The notes: generated by a model not told the origin, from the letters alone. A DNA stretch of 64,000 bases from Caballeronia sp. dw_19 (GCF_018449515.1 NZ_JAAVUQ010000009.1:62001-126000), one strand, 5' to 3'; shown: positions 47,080-58,634, numbered from the stretch's first letter. Numbers and translations are program-made.

Positions 47080-48339
47080 ATGGACGCGGTAACTGATTCA
47101 GCGCTGGATACGTCGATCAGAGTCAACGGCAAACGTCTCTGGGACAGCCTCATGACGATGGCAAAAATTGGCGCGACAAAGAAGGGGGGCGTATGCCGGC
47201 TTGCGCTCACCGATCTCGACCGCGAAGGGCGCGACCTGATCGTCAGTTGGGCGAAGGAAGCGGGTTGCACGGTCAAGGTGGACCAGATGGGCAACGTGTT
47301 CATGCGCCGTGCCGGGCGCAACATAGATGCCGCGCCGGTCGTAACAGGCTCGCATGCGGACTCGCAACCTACAGGCGGTCGCTTCGACGGCATCTACGGC
47401 GTTCTGGGCGGCATCGAAGTGATTCGATCGCTCAATGATCGCGGCATCGAGACTGAACATCCGGTGGAAGTCGTGATCTGGACCAACGAGGAAGGCTCGC
47501 GTTTCGCGCCCGCCATGGTCGCGTCCGGCGTGTTTGCCGGCGAGTTCACGCTCGACTACGGGTTGTCCCGCAAGGACGTGGATGGCAAGACGATTGGCGA
47601 GGAACTCAAGCGCATTGGTTATGCAGGCGATGAGCCGTGCGGCGGCCGCAAGCTGCACGCAGCGTTCGAACTGCACATTGAACAAGGGCCGATTCTCGAA
47701 GCGGAAAACATGACGATCGGCGTGGTCACCGACGCGCAAGGGCAGCGCTGGTATGAGATCACGCTGACCGGTCAGGAAGCCCATGCGGGCCCGACACCGA
47801 TGCCGCGCCGTCGCGATGCGTTGCTTGGGGCATCGCGGGTGGTCGAACTGGTTAACCGCATTGGGCTCGACAATGCGCCGCTGGCGTGCGCGACGGTCGG
47901 CATGATGCAGGTGCATCCGAACTCGCGCAACGTGATCCCGGGCCGGGTGTTTTTCACCGTAGATTTCCGTCATCCCGACGACGCCGTGCTCGCAAAAATG
48001 GACGCCGCCTTGCGCGAGGGCGTGGAGAAAATCGCAAGCGCTTCGGGCCTCGAAACGCAGCTTGAACAGATCTTCTATTACGCGCCTATCGCCTTCGACG
48101 CCGCCTGCGTGAAGTCCGTGCGCGCAGCCGCCGAGCGCTTTGGTTATGCGCATCGGGACATGGTCTCGGGCGCAGGACACGACGCGTGTTACCTCTCGAA
48201 GGTCGCGCCCACGTCGATGGTCTTCGTGCCTTGCGTCGACGGGATCAGTCATAACGAGATCGAGGATGCCTCGGAGGAATGGATCGAGGCGGGCGCAAAC
48301 GTGCTGCTCCACGCCATGCTCGAACGCGCGGGCCGTTAA
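47080..48339 (+). CDS. N-carbamoyl-beta-alanine amidohydrolase (M20 family)
   Basis: This 419-aa enzyme hydrolyses N-carbamoyl-beta-alanine to beta-alanine, CO2 and ammonia, the last step of reductive pyrimidine breakdown. It is M20/AllC-type with metal-site motifs GSHADSQPTGGRFDG, VIWTNEEGSRF and LHIEQGPILE, and a C-terminal GAGHDACYLS. The ATG at 47080 follows AAGGAGAACGCGAA. A hydantoin- or ureidoglycolate-type specificity is possible, but the operon with PreTA and dihydropyrimidinase favours the beta-ureido substrate. Confidence 0.88.
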   Translation: MDAVTDSALDTSIRVNGKRLWDSLMTMAKIGATKKGGVCRLALTDLDREGRDLIVSWAKEAGCTVKVDQMGNVFMRRAGRNIDAAPVVTGSHADSQPTGGRFDGIYGVLGGIEVIRSLNDRGIETEHPVEVVIWTNEEGSRFAPAMVASGVFAGEFTLDYGLSRKDVDGKTIGEELKRIGYAGDEPCGGRKLHAAFELHIEQGPILEAENMTIGVVTDAQGQRWYEITLTGQEAHAGPTPMPRRRDALLGASRVVELVNRIGLDNAPLACATVGMMQVHPNSRNVIPGRVFFTVDFRHPDDAVLAKMDAALREGVEKIASASGLETQLEQIFYYAPIAFDAACVKSVRAAAERFGYAHRDMVSGAGHDACYLSKVAPTSMVFVPCVDGISHNEIEDASEEWIEAGANVLLHAMLERAGR

Positions 48340-48397
48340 GCCTGGGTTGGTTCTAGTCGAAAGACCATTGCGTCCCCACCTTGAAGAAGGAACGTGT

Positions 48398-49735
48398 ATG
48401 ACCATGAAGCACATTGGCGACATAGCATCGAACCGGCTGTCGCAAGAGCAACTGTCGTGTCAGTTTTCAGATGTTGCGCCGTTACTCGATGCCACCGCGG
48501 CGGCTGCAGCGTCGAGCCGTTGCCACTACTGCTACGACGCACCATGTATCAACGCGTGCCCCACAAAAATAGATATTCCCAGCTTCATTCGCAAGATCGG
48601 TAACGGCAACATGAAGGGCGCGGCCATGGACATCTTGTCGGCCAACCCCTTGGGCGGCGCATGCGCACGCGTGTGTCCGACCGAAATCCTTTGTGAAGGA
48701 GCATGTGTCAGAAATCATCAGGATGACAAACCAGTTCAGATCGGTGCATTGCAACGTCACGCCACCGACTGGGCAATGGCGCGCGGCGAGCCGCTTTTCA
48801 AGCGCGCGGCGAATACGGGGCGTCACGTGGCGGTGGTTGGAGCGGGGCCGGCGGGACTGGCCTGTGCGCATCGCCTTGCGCTCGACGGTCACCGGGTGAC
48901 GCTCTTCGACGCCCGGCCCAAGCCCGGCGGCCTGAATGAATACGGCATCGCGGCGTACAAGGTGGTCGAGGATTTCGCTCAGCGCGAAGTGGAGTGGTTG
49001 TATTCGGTGGGGGGTATCGAAGTGAAGAACGACGTGATGCTCGGCCGCGACGTGAAGTTGAGCGACTTGCGAAAGCAGCATGACGCCGTGTTTCTCGCCA
49101 TCGGCTTGGGCGGCGTGCGCGCGCTCGAACTCGAAGGCGAGACGTTGCAAGGCGTGTACAACGCGGTCGATTTCATCGAGCAGGTGCGTCAGGCGGATGC
49201 TCTCGGGAGCGTGCCGGTAGGGCGTCGCGTGGTGGTGATCGGCGGCGGCAACACGGCAATTGATGCGGCGGTGCAAAGCCGCAAGCTGGGTGCTGAAACA
49301 GTGACGATGGCATACCGTCGCGGCGTGGAAACCATGGGCGCCACCTGGGCCGAACGGGAGTTCGCGCAGACCAACGGCGTGACGATCATCACGCACGCAA
49401 AGCCTGTGCGTTTAACCGATACAGGTGGCCAGGTTACCGGCGTTGAGTTCGAAACTCCGAAGGGAGATCGCTACGTCATTGAAGCCGACATGGTACTGAA
49501 GGCGATCGGGCAAACGCTCGTGCCTGAGGGTCTTGAGAGCGACATGCTCACGCTCGACGGCAGCCGTATCGCGGTGGATTCGAATGGCCGTACGTCGCTT
49601 GATAACGTCTGGGCCGGCGGCGACTGCGCGGCCACCAGCGGGCTCGACCTGACGGTGCAAGCGGTGCAGGACGGCAAGATTGCGGCCGAGTCCATCCACG
49701 CGTTCTTCGCGGCAACGGCCATCAAGGCCGCATAA
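48398..49735 (+). CDS. preT: NAD-dependent dihydropyrimidine dehydrogenase subunit PreT
   Basis: PreT (445 aa) is the flavin/NAD half of the enzyme that reduces uracil and thymine. It resembles the glutamate synthase small chain: N-terminal Fe-S region CHYCYDAPCINACP, then CARVCPTEILCEGACVRN. The FAD motif is AVVGAGPAGLACAH and the NAD motif is VVIGGGNTAIDAA. The ATG at 48398 follows AAGAAGGAACGTGT. It sits 58 bp after the amidase and 37 bp before preA. Confidence 0.92.
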   Translation: MTMKHIGDIASNRLSQEQLSCQFSDVAPLLDATAAAAASSRCHYCYDAPCINACPTKIDIPSFIRKIGNGNMKGAAMDILSANPLGGACARVCPTEILCEGACVRNHQDDKPVQIGALQRHATDWAMARGEPLFKRAANTGRHVAVVGAGPAGLACAHRLALDGHRVTLFDARPKPGGLNEYGIAAYKVVEDFAQREVEWLYSVGGIEVKNDVMLGRDVKLSDLRKQHDAVFLAIGLGGVRALELEGETLQGVYNAVDFIEQVRQADALGSVPVGRRVVVIGGGNTAIDAAVQSRKLGAETVTMAYRRGVETMGATWAEREFAQTNGVTIITHAKPVRLTDTGGQVTGVEFETPKGDRYVIEADMVLKAIGQTLVPEGLESDMLTLDGSRIAVDSNGRTSLDNVWAGGDCAATSGLDLTVQAVQDGKIAAESIHAFFAATAIKAA

Positions 49736-49772
49736 AAACACCCCCACGATCCCACAATAAGGGAGCCAGCTC

Positions 49773-51065
49773 ATGGCCGATCTTCGCAATACGTTTGCCG
49801 GCATCACGTCGCCGAATCCTTTTTGGCTCGCATCCGCACCGCCCACCGATAAAGCCTACAACGTCAATCGCGCCTTCGAAGCGGGTTGGGGCGGCGTCGT
49901 ATGGAAAACGCTCGGACTCGACCCGCATGTGGTGAACGTGAGTTCGCGTTATGGCGCGGTGCAATGGAATGGCCAGCGCATCGCAGGACTGAACAATATC
50001 GAACTGATCACCGACCGGCCGCTCGACATCAACCTGAAGGAGATCACCGAGGTCAAGCGCGACTGGCCAGATCGGGCGCTGATCGTCTCGCTGATGGTGC
50101 CGTGCAACGAACGCGACTGGAAGTGGATCTTGCCGCTGGTGGAAGATACCGGCGCCGATGGCGTCGAACTGAATTTCGGCTGTCCCCACGGCATGAGCGA
50201 GCGCGGTATGGGCGCGGCGGTCGGCCAGGTGCCCGAATACGTGGAGATGGTCACGCGCTGGGTAAAGGAAGGCACGAAGCTGCCGTGCATCGTCAAGCTG
50301 ACGCCGAATATCAGCGACATCCGCACCAGCTCACGCGCGGCTTACAAGGGCGGCGCGGACGCGGTGTCGCTGATCAACACGATCAATTCGATTGTCGCGG
50401 TGGACCTGGATCTCATGGCGCCGATGCCGACAGTCGACGGCAAGGGTACGCATGGGGGATACTGCGGCCCGGCGGTCAAACCGATCGCGCTGAACATGGT
50501 CGCGGAGATTGCCCGCGACGTGGAAACGCCCGATTTGCCGATCTCCGGCATTGGCGGCATTTCGTCATGGCGCGATGCAGCCGAGTTCATGGTGCTGGGC
50601 GCGGGCAACGTGCAGGTCTGTACGGCGGCCATGCACTATGGCTTTCGCATTGTCTCCGATCTCGCGGACGGTCTGTCGAACTGGATGGACGAAAAAGGCT
50701 ACGCCACGCTCGACGATATCCGCGGGCGGGCGGTGCAGAATGTGACTGACTGGAAGTATCTGAATCTGAAATATGACATCAAGGCGCGCATCAGCCAGGA
50801 CAAGTGCATTGAGTGCGGCCTGTGTCACATCGCTTGCGAAGATACGGCGCATCAGGCGATCATGCGCGAGAAGGATGGCAAACGGCATTTTGAAGTCATC
50901 GATTCAGAATGCGTCGGCTGCAATTTATGCATGCATGTGTGCCCGGTCGAGCAATGCATCACGATGGAACGCGTGGATGCCGGCGAATATGCGAACTGGA
51001 CGACCCATCCGAACAATCCCGCACGCGTGGACGCCGACGTTGAAGAAAGTGTGAAGGCCGCATAG
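49773..51065 (+). CDS. preA: NAD-dependent dihydropyrimidine dehydrogenase subunit PreA
   Basis: PreA (430 aa) holds the FMN-binding TIM barrel and the pyrimidine site; it converts uracil to dihydrouracil with PreT. It begins with the DHO dehydrogenase-like SPNPFWLASAPPTDKAYNVNRAF, has CIVKLTPNISD and carries two C-terminal 4Fe-4S clusters (CIECGLCHIAC and CVGCNLCMHVC). AAGGGAG precedes the ATG. The pair is separate here, as in E. coli PreTA, not fused as in mammalian DPD. Confidence 0.94.
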   Translation: MADLRNTFAGITSPNPFWLASAPPTDKAYNVNRAFEAGWGGVVWKTLGLDPHVVNVSSRYGAVQWNGQRIAGLNNIELITDRPLDINLKEITEVKRDWPDRALIVSLMVPCNERDWKWILPLVEDTGADGVELNFGCPHGMSERGMGAAVGQVPEYVEMVTRWVKEGTKLPCIVKLTPNISDIRTSSRAAYKGGADAVSLINTINSIVAVDLDLMAPMPTVDGKGTHGGYCGPAVKPIALNMVAEIARDVETPDLPISGIGGISSWRDAAEFMVLGAGNVQVCTAAMHYGFRIVSDLADGLSNWMDEKGYATLDDIRGRAVQNVTDWKYLNLKYDIKARISQDKCIECGLCHIACEDTAHQAIMREKDGKRHFEVIDSECVGCNLCMHVCPVEQCITMERVDAGEYANWTTHPNNPARVDADVEESVKAA

Positions 51066-51190
51066 AGTTTGGAACCCGTATAAAAAGTAGCGCCTGTCGC
51101 TTACGTCCACCAACGTCCCCCGACGCCCGGACTGGAATCACAGCCTGATCCGCGGGCGCGGACCGCAACGATCTTGAGGAGATCAACCTG

Positions 51191-52699
51191 ATGAAGCAGA
51201 CAGCGCATTCTGTCGACCCGCAGTTCGCGGCCGGCGCCAGCGGCAGTCTATATAACGACGACCTGGCGCCAACCACGGCCGCGCAACGGACGTGGAAGTG
51301 GTATCACTTTGCGGCGCTGTGGGTCGGCATGGTGATGAATATTGCGTCGTACATGCTCGCGGCCGGGCTCACGGAGGAAGGCATGTCGCCGTGGCAGGCG
51401 GTGCTGACCGTGCTCCTCGGCAACATGATCGTGCTCGTGCCCATGCTGCTGGTCGGTCACGCTGGCGCGAAGCATGGCATTCCGTACGCAGTGCTGGTGC
51501 GCTCGTCATTCGGTACGAAGGGCGCGAGGCTGCCGGCATTGTTACGAGCGATCGTCGCATGCGGATGGTACGGAATCCAGACATGGCTCGGTGGCAGTGC
51601 GATCCATACGCTCCTGAATATCCTCACCGGTAACTCGACGCCCGGTACGCCGCTACCTTTCCTGGACATCACGCTTGGGCAACTGGCGTGTTTCCTGTTC
51701 TTCTGGCTGATCCAGGTCTATTTCATCTTGCGCGGCACGGACTCCATTCGTTTCCTCGAAAGCTGGTCCGCGCCAATCAAGGTGGTGATGTGCCTTGCGC
51801 TGGTGTGGTGGGCAACCTCGAAGGCGGGCGGTCTCGGCTCCATGCTCGCGCAGCCTTCGCAGTTCGTGGCCGGCGGCAAGAAGGAGGGTTTGTTCTGGGC
51901 AACCTTCTGGCCGGGTCTCACGGCCATGGTCGGGTTCTGGGCCACGCTCGCGCTTAACATTCCGGACTTCACGCGTTTCGCCCGCTCGCAGAAGGATCAG
52001 ATCATCGGGCAAACGATCGGTCTGCCGGCCCCCATGGCGCTGCTGTCGGTCATCTCGGTGGTGGTGACGTCGGCAACCGTCGTGATCTACGGCAAGGCGA
52101 TCTGGGACCCGATCGACCTGACCAGCCGCATGACCGGTATTGGCGTGGGCGTGGCGCTGATCATCCTGACGCTCGACACCATGAGTTGTAATCTGGCCGC
52201 CAACCTGGTCGGTCCTGCCTATGATTTTTCGAGCCTCTGGCCGAAAGGTATTTCGTATCGCGTGGGCGGGATGATTACAGCGTTTATCGCTATTGTGATG
52301 ATGCCGTGGAAGATCCTGGCGACTACACAGGGCTATATTTTCACGTGGCTCGTGGGTTACTCGGCGCTGCTCGGACCGGTCGCGGGTATTCTCATGGTCG
52401 ACTACTTCCTGATCCGCGGCACGCGTCTGAACACGCGCGAACTTTTCAACGAGAACGGCGAATACAGCTACACGGGCGGCTGGAATATAGCTGCTGTGGT
52501 CGCGTTGCTCGTGGGGGTATTGCCCAACTTGCCCGGCTTCCTGCACACGGCATTTCCCGCGTCGTTCCCGAACGTGCCGGCATTCTTCAACACGCTTTAT
52601 ACCTATGCATGGTTCGTGGGCCTCGCGCTGGCATCGATTGTTTATGGCGCATGGATGAAGATGGGCAAGCGCCCGACGGCGCGGATTGCCAGCGCCTGA
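51191..52699 (+). CDS. NCS1 family nucleobase permease
   Basis: This 502-aa protein has about 12 helices and the NCS1 features: NDDLAPTTAAQRTW at the N-terminus, SYMLAAGLTEEGMSPWQAVLTVLLGN, and TWLVGYSALLGPVAGILMVDYF later. It likely imports uracil or another pyrimidine/hydantoin substrate by cation symport. The ATG at 51191 follows GAGGAGATCAACCTG. It is fourth in the operon, between preA and the dihydropyrimidinase. Confidence 0.88.
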   Translation: MKQTAHSVDPQFAAGASGSLYNDDLAPTTAAQRTWKWYHFAALWVGMVMNIASYMLAAGLTEEGMSPWQAVLTVLLGNMIVLVPMLLVGHAGAKHGIPYAVLVRSSFGTKGARLPALLRAIVACGWYGIQTWLGGSAIHTLLNILTGNSTPGTPLPFLDITLGQLACFLFFWLIQVYFILRGTDSIRFLESWSAPIKVVMCLALVWWATSKAGGLGSMLAQPSQFVAGGKKEGLFWATFWPGLTAMVGFWATLALNIPDFTRFARSQKDQIIGQTIGLPAPMALLSVISVVVTSATVVIYGKAIWDPIDLTSRMTGIGVGVALIILTLDTMSCNLAANLVGPAYDFSSLWPKGISYRVGGMITAFIAIVMMPWKILATTQGYIFTWLVGYSALLGPVAGILMVDYFLIRGTRLNTRELFNENGEYSYTGGWNIAAVVALLVGVLPNLPGFLHTAFPASFPNVPAFFNTLYTYAWFVGLALASIVYGAWMKMGKRPTARIASA

Positions 52700-54208
<1,509 letters not shown>

Positions 54209-54230
54209 GGTTCAAGGTAATGTCACAACA

Positions 54231-54260
54231 AACCGGCGCTCGATGCGCCGGTTATTTTTT
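54231..54260 (+). terminator. Rho-independent terminator
   Basis: AACCGGCGC and GCGCCGGTT form a 9-bp stem with loop TCGAT, followed by ATTTTTT. It closes the pyrimidine operon; the minus-strand Nit1C cluster ends just beyond. Confidence 0.9.
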
Positions 54261-54320
54261 GCTTTCATGTAACGAAGCGTTTGTTGGGCATTAAGCCCGG
54301 AATATAGAGTCTTTGTCTAG

Positions 54321-55601
54321 TCAGACGGTCGCTTCGTCGTGCGCACGCGCTTTCGCCTCCCGGCAAGCGCTGATCTTTTCCACAACATGCGCAGCGTCCC
54401 GGGCAACGCCAGAAAAGCGGCCCGATCCCCATGTATGCAGCCACGGCAATCCGACGAAATAGAGACCGTCGAGCGGCGTCAGTCCACGCGTATGCGCGGG
54501 GTAACCGCGACCGTTGAAAATAGGCGCATCGAGCCAACTGAAGTCCGGCGTGAAGCCGATGCACCAGACGATCGAGCCTATTCCACTCGCTTGCAGATCG
54601 AGTGTGGTGCGTTCTTCCGTGGGCGACCAAACGGGCTCATAGCGCGATCCCGGCGGGGCATCGATGCCATTCTTTTCGATGTACGAATCAATTCCCGCGT
54701 TGATGCCGTTGAAGGTCTTGTCCGCGCTGTCGAGATTCTCGGTCAGGTTGGGGGCGAAATGGAGCACGCCGTCCTGCAGATCCTGAAGCCGGCCGTACAG
54801 TTCCATGCCCTCGGCCGCGAACTTGCGCAGATCAATATCACGGCCGCCATCACGGCCGGTTACGTAGTGATTGGTATTGTCGCGGACACCTTCACGCAGT
54901 GGATGCTGATCGACGGGCATGTCGTAATACTTCATGTCGGCGAGCCAGTCGACCACGTCGCGGCCCCTGTAAAAGCGCGCGCAACGCGGTGCTTCGCCCA
55001 CGGCGAGGATCACCTTGCGTCCAGCCAGATGCAGGTCTTCCGCGATCTGCGCGCCGGATTGCCCAGATCCAACCACCAGTACCGCGCCCTCGGGCAAAGC
55101 CTGCGGATTGCGATATTCGGACGACTGGATCTGTTTGATGGAACGCGGCAGGCGTTCAGCCATGCGCGGCACGATTGGCGTGTGGTAACCGCCCGACGCG
55201 ACCACGACCTGGTCCGCCGTGAACTGCCCCTGACTGGTGGATACGCTAAAGCCGCCTTCGCTGTTACGTGCGACTCGCTGCACTTCCACGTGCTCAAGCA
55301 CGGGAGCATCGACGGTGCGGATGAAGCCATCGAGATACTCTATGATCTCGTCCTTCTTCATGAAACCATGCGGATCGTCGCCGGTGTAGGGGTAGCCGGG
55401 CAGCGCACATTGCCAGTTCGGCGTGACGAGGCAGAACGCGTCCCAGCGTTGCGTGCGCCATGTATGCGTGACGGTGTTTTTCTCCAGCACGAGATGATCG
55501 ATTCCCACCTGCTTCAGGTAATAGCTGGCCGACAATCCCGCCTGACCGCCACCCACCACAATGACGCTGGTGTGCGTCGTGTTGTCCGATGTTTGTGACA
55601 T
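54321..55601 (-). CDS. Nit1C flavin-dependent oxidoreductase (MSMEG_0569 family)
   Basis: This 426-aa flavoprotein monooxygenase-like protein has an N-terminal FAD motif VVGGGQAGLSASYYLKQ and a second dinucleotide motif VVGSGQSGAQIAEDL. EKNTVTHTWRTQRWDAFCLVTPNWQCALPG is the family's characteristic stretch. It is the last gene of the Nit1C cluster (the NitH position). The substrate is unknown. Start ATG at 55601 follows AAAGGACAAGTC; the stop faces the pyrimidine operon terminator. Confidence 0.88.
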   Translation of the reverse strand: MSQTSDNTTHTSVIVVGGGQAGLSASYYLKQVGIDHLVLEKNTVTHTWRTQRWDAFCLVTPNWQCALPGYPYTGDDPHGFMKKDEIIEYLDGFIRTVDAPVLEHVEVQRVARNSEGGFSVSTSQGQFTADQVVVASGGYHTPIVPRMAERLPRSIKQIQSSEYRNPQALPEGAVLVVGSGQSGAQIAEDLHLAGRKVILAVGEAPRCARFYRGRDVVDWLADMKYYDMPVDQHPLREGVRDNTNHYVTGRDGGRDIDLRKFAAEGMELYGRLQDLQDGVLHFAPNLTENLDSADKTFNGINAGIDSYIEKNGIDAPPGSRYEPVWSPTEERTTLDLQASGIGSIVWCIGFTPDFSWLDAPIFNGRGYPAHTRGLTPLDGLYFVGLPWLHTWGSGRFSGVARDAAHVVEKISACREAKARAHDEATV

Positions 55602-55628
55602 GACTTGTCCTTTCGAAAAGTGTGGCGC

Positions 55629-55913
55629 TCAGACGAGCGCGATGACCTTGACCTTCGCGTTTGGCTCACCGATAAATCGTTCGGCCTCGACTTCGATTTT
55701 CGCGAGTTGATCCATTGCAGCCGAGCATGCAAAGCCGTACTTTTCTCGCACGCGTTCGGAAGCGATGTTCAGCGCTTCACGGGCGCGCGAGACGAAGTCA
55801 TCGATGGGATAATCTTCTCCCGCCGTAAAGAAATCGCTGACCACTTGCGAGGGCGAATAACAGTTTGCTTCGCTGTTATCGGGCCACTGGATTCGAAAAT
55901 GCATGACCGGCAT
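55629..55913 (-). CDS. MSMEG_0570 family nitrogen-starvation protein
   Basis: This 94-aa protein matches the MSMEG_0570 family found only in Nit1C-type clusters. It has MHFRIQWPDNSEANCYSPSQVVSDFF and a C-terminal EAERFIGEPNAKVKVIALV. No catalytic motif is evident. It lies 9 bp after the glycosyltransferase gene, so it is co-transcribed. Function is unknown. Confidence 0.85.
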   Translation of the reverse strand: MPVMHFRIQWPDNSEANCYSPSQVVSDFFTAGEDYPIDDFVSRAREALNIASERVREKYGFACSAAMDQLAKIEVEAERFIGEPNAKVKVIALV

Positions 55914-55922
55914 GACGGGTTC

Positions 55923-57092
55923 CTAAAGTGTTGGAAGAGAGCGGCTTGCGAGCAAGGCGCTATAGATGTCGAGGTGTTTTCGTGCCGACGCCTGCCAGCT
56001 CATTCGATCGAGCAGCGCAGGCACGGCATGGTTGAAGTCGGTTCGATGACGGCCATCGATCACGCGTGCGAGCGCGTCAGCTATTGACGCGGGATCGGTG
56101 GGCGTGGCCCAGCAGCACAGCGAGTTGTCGAGATACTCGGTGAATGGCGCAATGTTTGAGGCGACGACCGGCGTGCCGCATGCAAGCGCTTCGAGTACAA
56201 CGAGACCGAAACCTTCGCGCAGCGAGACCATGGCCAGGACATCGGCGCAACGGAAAAGCGCGGGCATGTCGGCGTCGTCGAGCGGACCAGTGACACTCAC
56301 CGCCTGCGACAGCCCGTACCTGGTCACCCGATCCATGAAGGCAAGCGCGTAAGCGTCGTGATCGAGCAGACTTGCACCGCCCGCGATCACCAGGCGCGCA
56401 TGGGGATGATGTTTGACCAGTTCCGCGAAAGCGTCGAGCAAACCAAGCGTGTTCTTGCGCGCTTCAATGCCACCGACCGCAAGCACGACCGGGCCGTCAC
56501 CGTCGATTCCAAGACGTTGCCGCAACCTTTCGTCGTGGGGCGTGCGCTGTGTCGAGTAGCGTTTCAGATCGACGCCGTTCGGCACGGTCGCCGCTTCAAT
56601 CCCGTATGTGTCGCGCATCTCGCGCGTCCATACTTCGCTCACGCACAGCACACGATCCGCATCGCGCCATGCACGCGTTTGCCAGGCGGCGAGGCGCGGG
56701 TTGTCGAAGTGATCCAGGTGATGAACGGTTCGCACAAAACCCGCTATTTCACCTTCCGCCGTCAACTCGGCAAGCGCATTTCCGCTGATACTGTCCTGCG
56801 CGTGCAGCACGTCGAAGCTGCGCGGATCGCAGGCCTTCACGCTGGCCTTGAGCGCGCGAAGCCGTGCGTCGACGAGCGCGACCGTGCTGTGTTGCGACCC
56901 TTCGATAGTGGCGAGAATCACGCGGCATGGTGGCTCCCGGAAGAGCGTTTCTCCGGCTGCGGCCGGCGCGAAGAGCGTTACGTCGTGGCCTTCTTCAACA
57001 AGCGCGCTCGCGAGTTCGAGTGCATGCACCACCCCGCCGCGTGGATTGACCGAGTGCGTGGTGAGGGCAATCCGCATCGCAATGGGTGTCAT
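55923..57092 (-). CDS. glycosyltransferase, MSMEG_0565 family (Nit1C)
   Basis: This 389-aa GT-B fold (GT4-type) enzyme has an N-terminal MRIALTTHSVNPRGGVVHALELASALVEEG, then VLCVSEVWTREM and a nucleotide-sugar binding C-terminal half. That half includes VVLAVGGIEARKNTLGLLDAF and SLREGFGLVVLEALACGTPVVAS (E-x7-E). It is a genuine member of some, not all, Nit1C clusters. It suggests that the cluster's product is a glycosylated metabolite. The acceptor is unknown. Confidence 0.86.
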   Translation of the reverse strand: MTPIAMRIALTTHSVNPRGGVVHALELASALVEEGHDVTLFAPAAAGETLFREPPCRVILATIEGSQHSTVALVDARLRALKASVKACDPRSFDVLHAQDSISGNALAELTAEGEIAGFVRTVHHLDHFDNPRLAAWQTRAWRDADRVLCVSEVWTREMRDTYGIEAATVPNGVDLKRYSTQRTPHDERLRQRLGIDGDGPVVLAVGGIEARKNTLGLLDAFAELVKHHPHARLVIAGGASLLDHDAYALAFMDRVTRYGLSQAVSVTGPLDDADMPALFRCADVLAMVSLREGFGLVVLEALACGTPVVASNIAPFTEYLDNSLCCWATPTDPASIADALARVIDGRHRTDFNHAVPALLDRMSWQASARKHLDIYSALLASRSLPTL

Positions 57093-57103
57093 GTCCGGCT
57101 CCC

Positions 57104-58075
57104 TTACCTTCCGACGATGAACGCGTCATCGTTGAAGTTCCAAAGCTCGGCCGATTCTCCGCCTTCATGCAGCACCACTTTGCGCGAGGCATCGACCGTA
57201 CCGATCACCGCACACGCCAGCTCGCGTTCAACGAACAACCGCTCTACCTGAGCCGCATGTTCTTCGCGTACGGACATCACGAAGCCAAAGCTGGGGAACG
57301 CGCTTAACCAGCGCAGGCGATCGTGTCCAGGCGGCGACGGCAGGCACGAAAGGTCGATGCTCGCGCCTACGCCCGAGCATTCCAGCAGCATCAGCGCGGT
57401 GCCGAGTGCGCCGGCCATGCTGACGTCCTTGGCTGCATCGCAGAGACCGCTTTCGGCGAGCATGGGCAACAACTCGAGGTCGGCACGCAGGCGCGCGGCG
57501 GGTGCGCCAACCGATGCGTTCCAGAACGGATACGGATCTTCGAACGCGCCGCGCAGATCGACCGCCATCATCAGGCGGTCGCTGGGACGAGCATTGAAAC
57601 TGGACAGCAGTTTGTTCGCGCGCCCAAGGATTGCCACTGCCAGTTGGGCCTGGTCGCTGCGCGTGTTGCTATGGCCGCCGACGATCGGCACGCCGTACGC
57701 GGACGATGCCGCCACCATGCCCGCAAGCACGTCTTCAGCCGCGTCCAGGCCGTCGCTCCAGAGTGCGTCGACAACAGCGATTGGGCGGCCGCCCATCGCG
57801 TAGATGTCGCTGACGTTGACCATCACGCTGCTATAGCCGGCGAACCAGGGCATGTCGCGCACGAAGTCGCTGACCAGACCTTCAATAGCGAACAGGAGGT
57901 GGGAGTCTCCGTCGGCAATGGCTGCGCAGTCGTCGCCGATGGCGATCGCTTGCGAATCGTCGGAAGCGCTGCGCGGCATGTACCGCGCAAGCGACGACAT
58001 CACGCCCGCTATATCGGTCTTGTGGCGAAAGCCGCGTGTTTCCCTTAGCGCGGCGACGAGATCCGTCAACGTCAT
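57104..58075 (-). CDS. AIR synthase-related protein (sll0787 / NitF-type)
   Basis: This 323-aa protein is of the PurM/AIR synthase fold. The N-terminal IGDDCAAIADGDSHLLFAIEGL is the ATP-binding/metal loop, NVSDIYAMGGRPIAVVDALW is the next strand, and VGGHSNTRSDQAQLAVAILG continues the pattern. It presumably activates a carbonyl or amide with ATP. The ATG at 58075 overlaps the stop of the GNAT gene (ATGA), so both are coupled. Confidence 0.86.
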   Translation of the reverse strand: MTLTDLVAALRETRGFRHKTDIAGVMSSLARYMPRSASDDSQAIAIGDDCAAIADGDSHLLFAIEGLVSDFVRDMPWFAGYSSVMVNVSDIYAMGGRPIAVVDALWSDGLDAAEDVLAGMVAASSAYGVPIVGGHSNTRSDQAQLAVAILGRANKLLSSFNARPSDRLMMAVDLRGAFEDPYPFWNASVGAPAARLRADLELLPMLAESGLCDAAKDVSMAGALGTALMLLECSGVGASIDLSCLPSPPGHDRLRWLSAFPSFGFVMSVREEHAAQVERLFVERELACAVIGTVDASRKVVLHEGGESAELWNFNDDAFIVGR

Positions 58076-58632
58076 GAAGTGCTCCGCGCGGGCGACTGAT
58101 GCGTGGTGAAACCGCTCTGCGGTGTCACGCAAGGCGGATAAAAGCCAAGGTCCGCCTGCATCAGATGATGCGGCCGCCCATGCATGAGTTCTTCAGAGAG
58201 CGTGGTCCAGTGCAGCGCATGAAACAGCGGCGCATTCTGGCTCTGCACATGCGCGAGGAAAGTCGTGCAGCCGAGTGCATGCGCACTGCTGACTGCCAGC
58301 TTGATCAGCGTTGCGCCAAGCTTGCCGTGCCGCCGGAACGCGGCATGCACGGCGAGCCGCGAGCCGGTCCATACACCGGGTTCATCCTCGTGAATCCGCA
58401 CCGTGCCGACCACCTGTTCAGGCATCCCGCCAATGCAACTCACCGCCACGAGGAGTTGCGCGTGCTCATCGATCTCATCGCGGTCATCGCCGATAAAAAT
58501 CCCCTGCTCGATGCAGAACACCGCCCGCCGCAGCTTGTACGCTTCGTTCGCTTCCCAGGGCAGCGTGGTCCACTTAATCGTGTAGCTGGCGGGGGTATAA
58601 AGACGCGCGAGATCTTCGGTATCGGCAAGCAT
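58072..58632 (-). CDS. GNAT acetyltransferase (MSMEG_0567 type / NitE)
   Basis: This 186-aa GNAT protein has YTIKWTTLPWEANEAYKLRRAVFCIEQGIF, then the acetyl-CoA stretch SRLAVHAAFRRHGKLGATLIKLAV. In some genomes it is fused to the AIR synthase-related protein; here they are separate genes that overlap by 4 bp. The ATG at 58632 is 2 bp from the radical SAM stop. Confidence 0.85.
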   Translation of the reverse strand: MLADTEDLARLYTPASYTIKWTTLPWEANEAYKLRRAVFCIEQGIFIGDDRDEIDEHAQLLVAVSCIGGMPEQVVGTVRIHEDEPGVWTGSRLAVHAAFRRHGKLGATLIKLAVSSAHALGCTTFLAHVQSQNAPLFHALHWTTLSEELMHGRPHHLMQADLGFYPPCVTPQSGFTTHQSPARSTS

Positions 58633-58634
58633 GA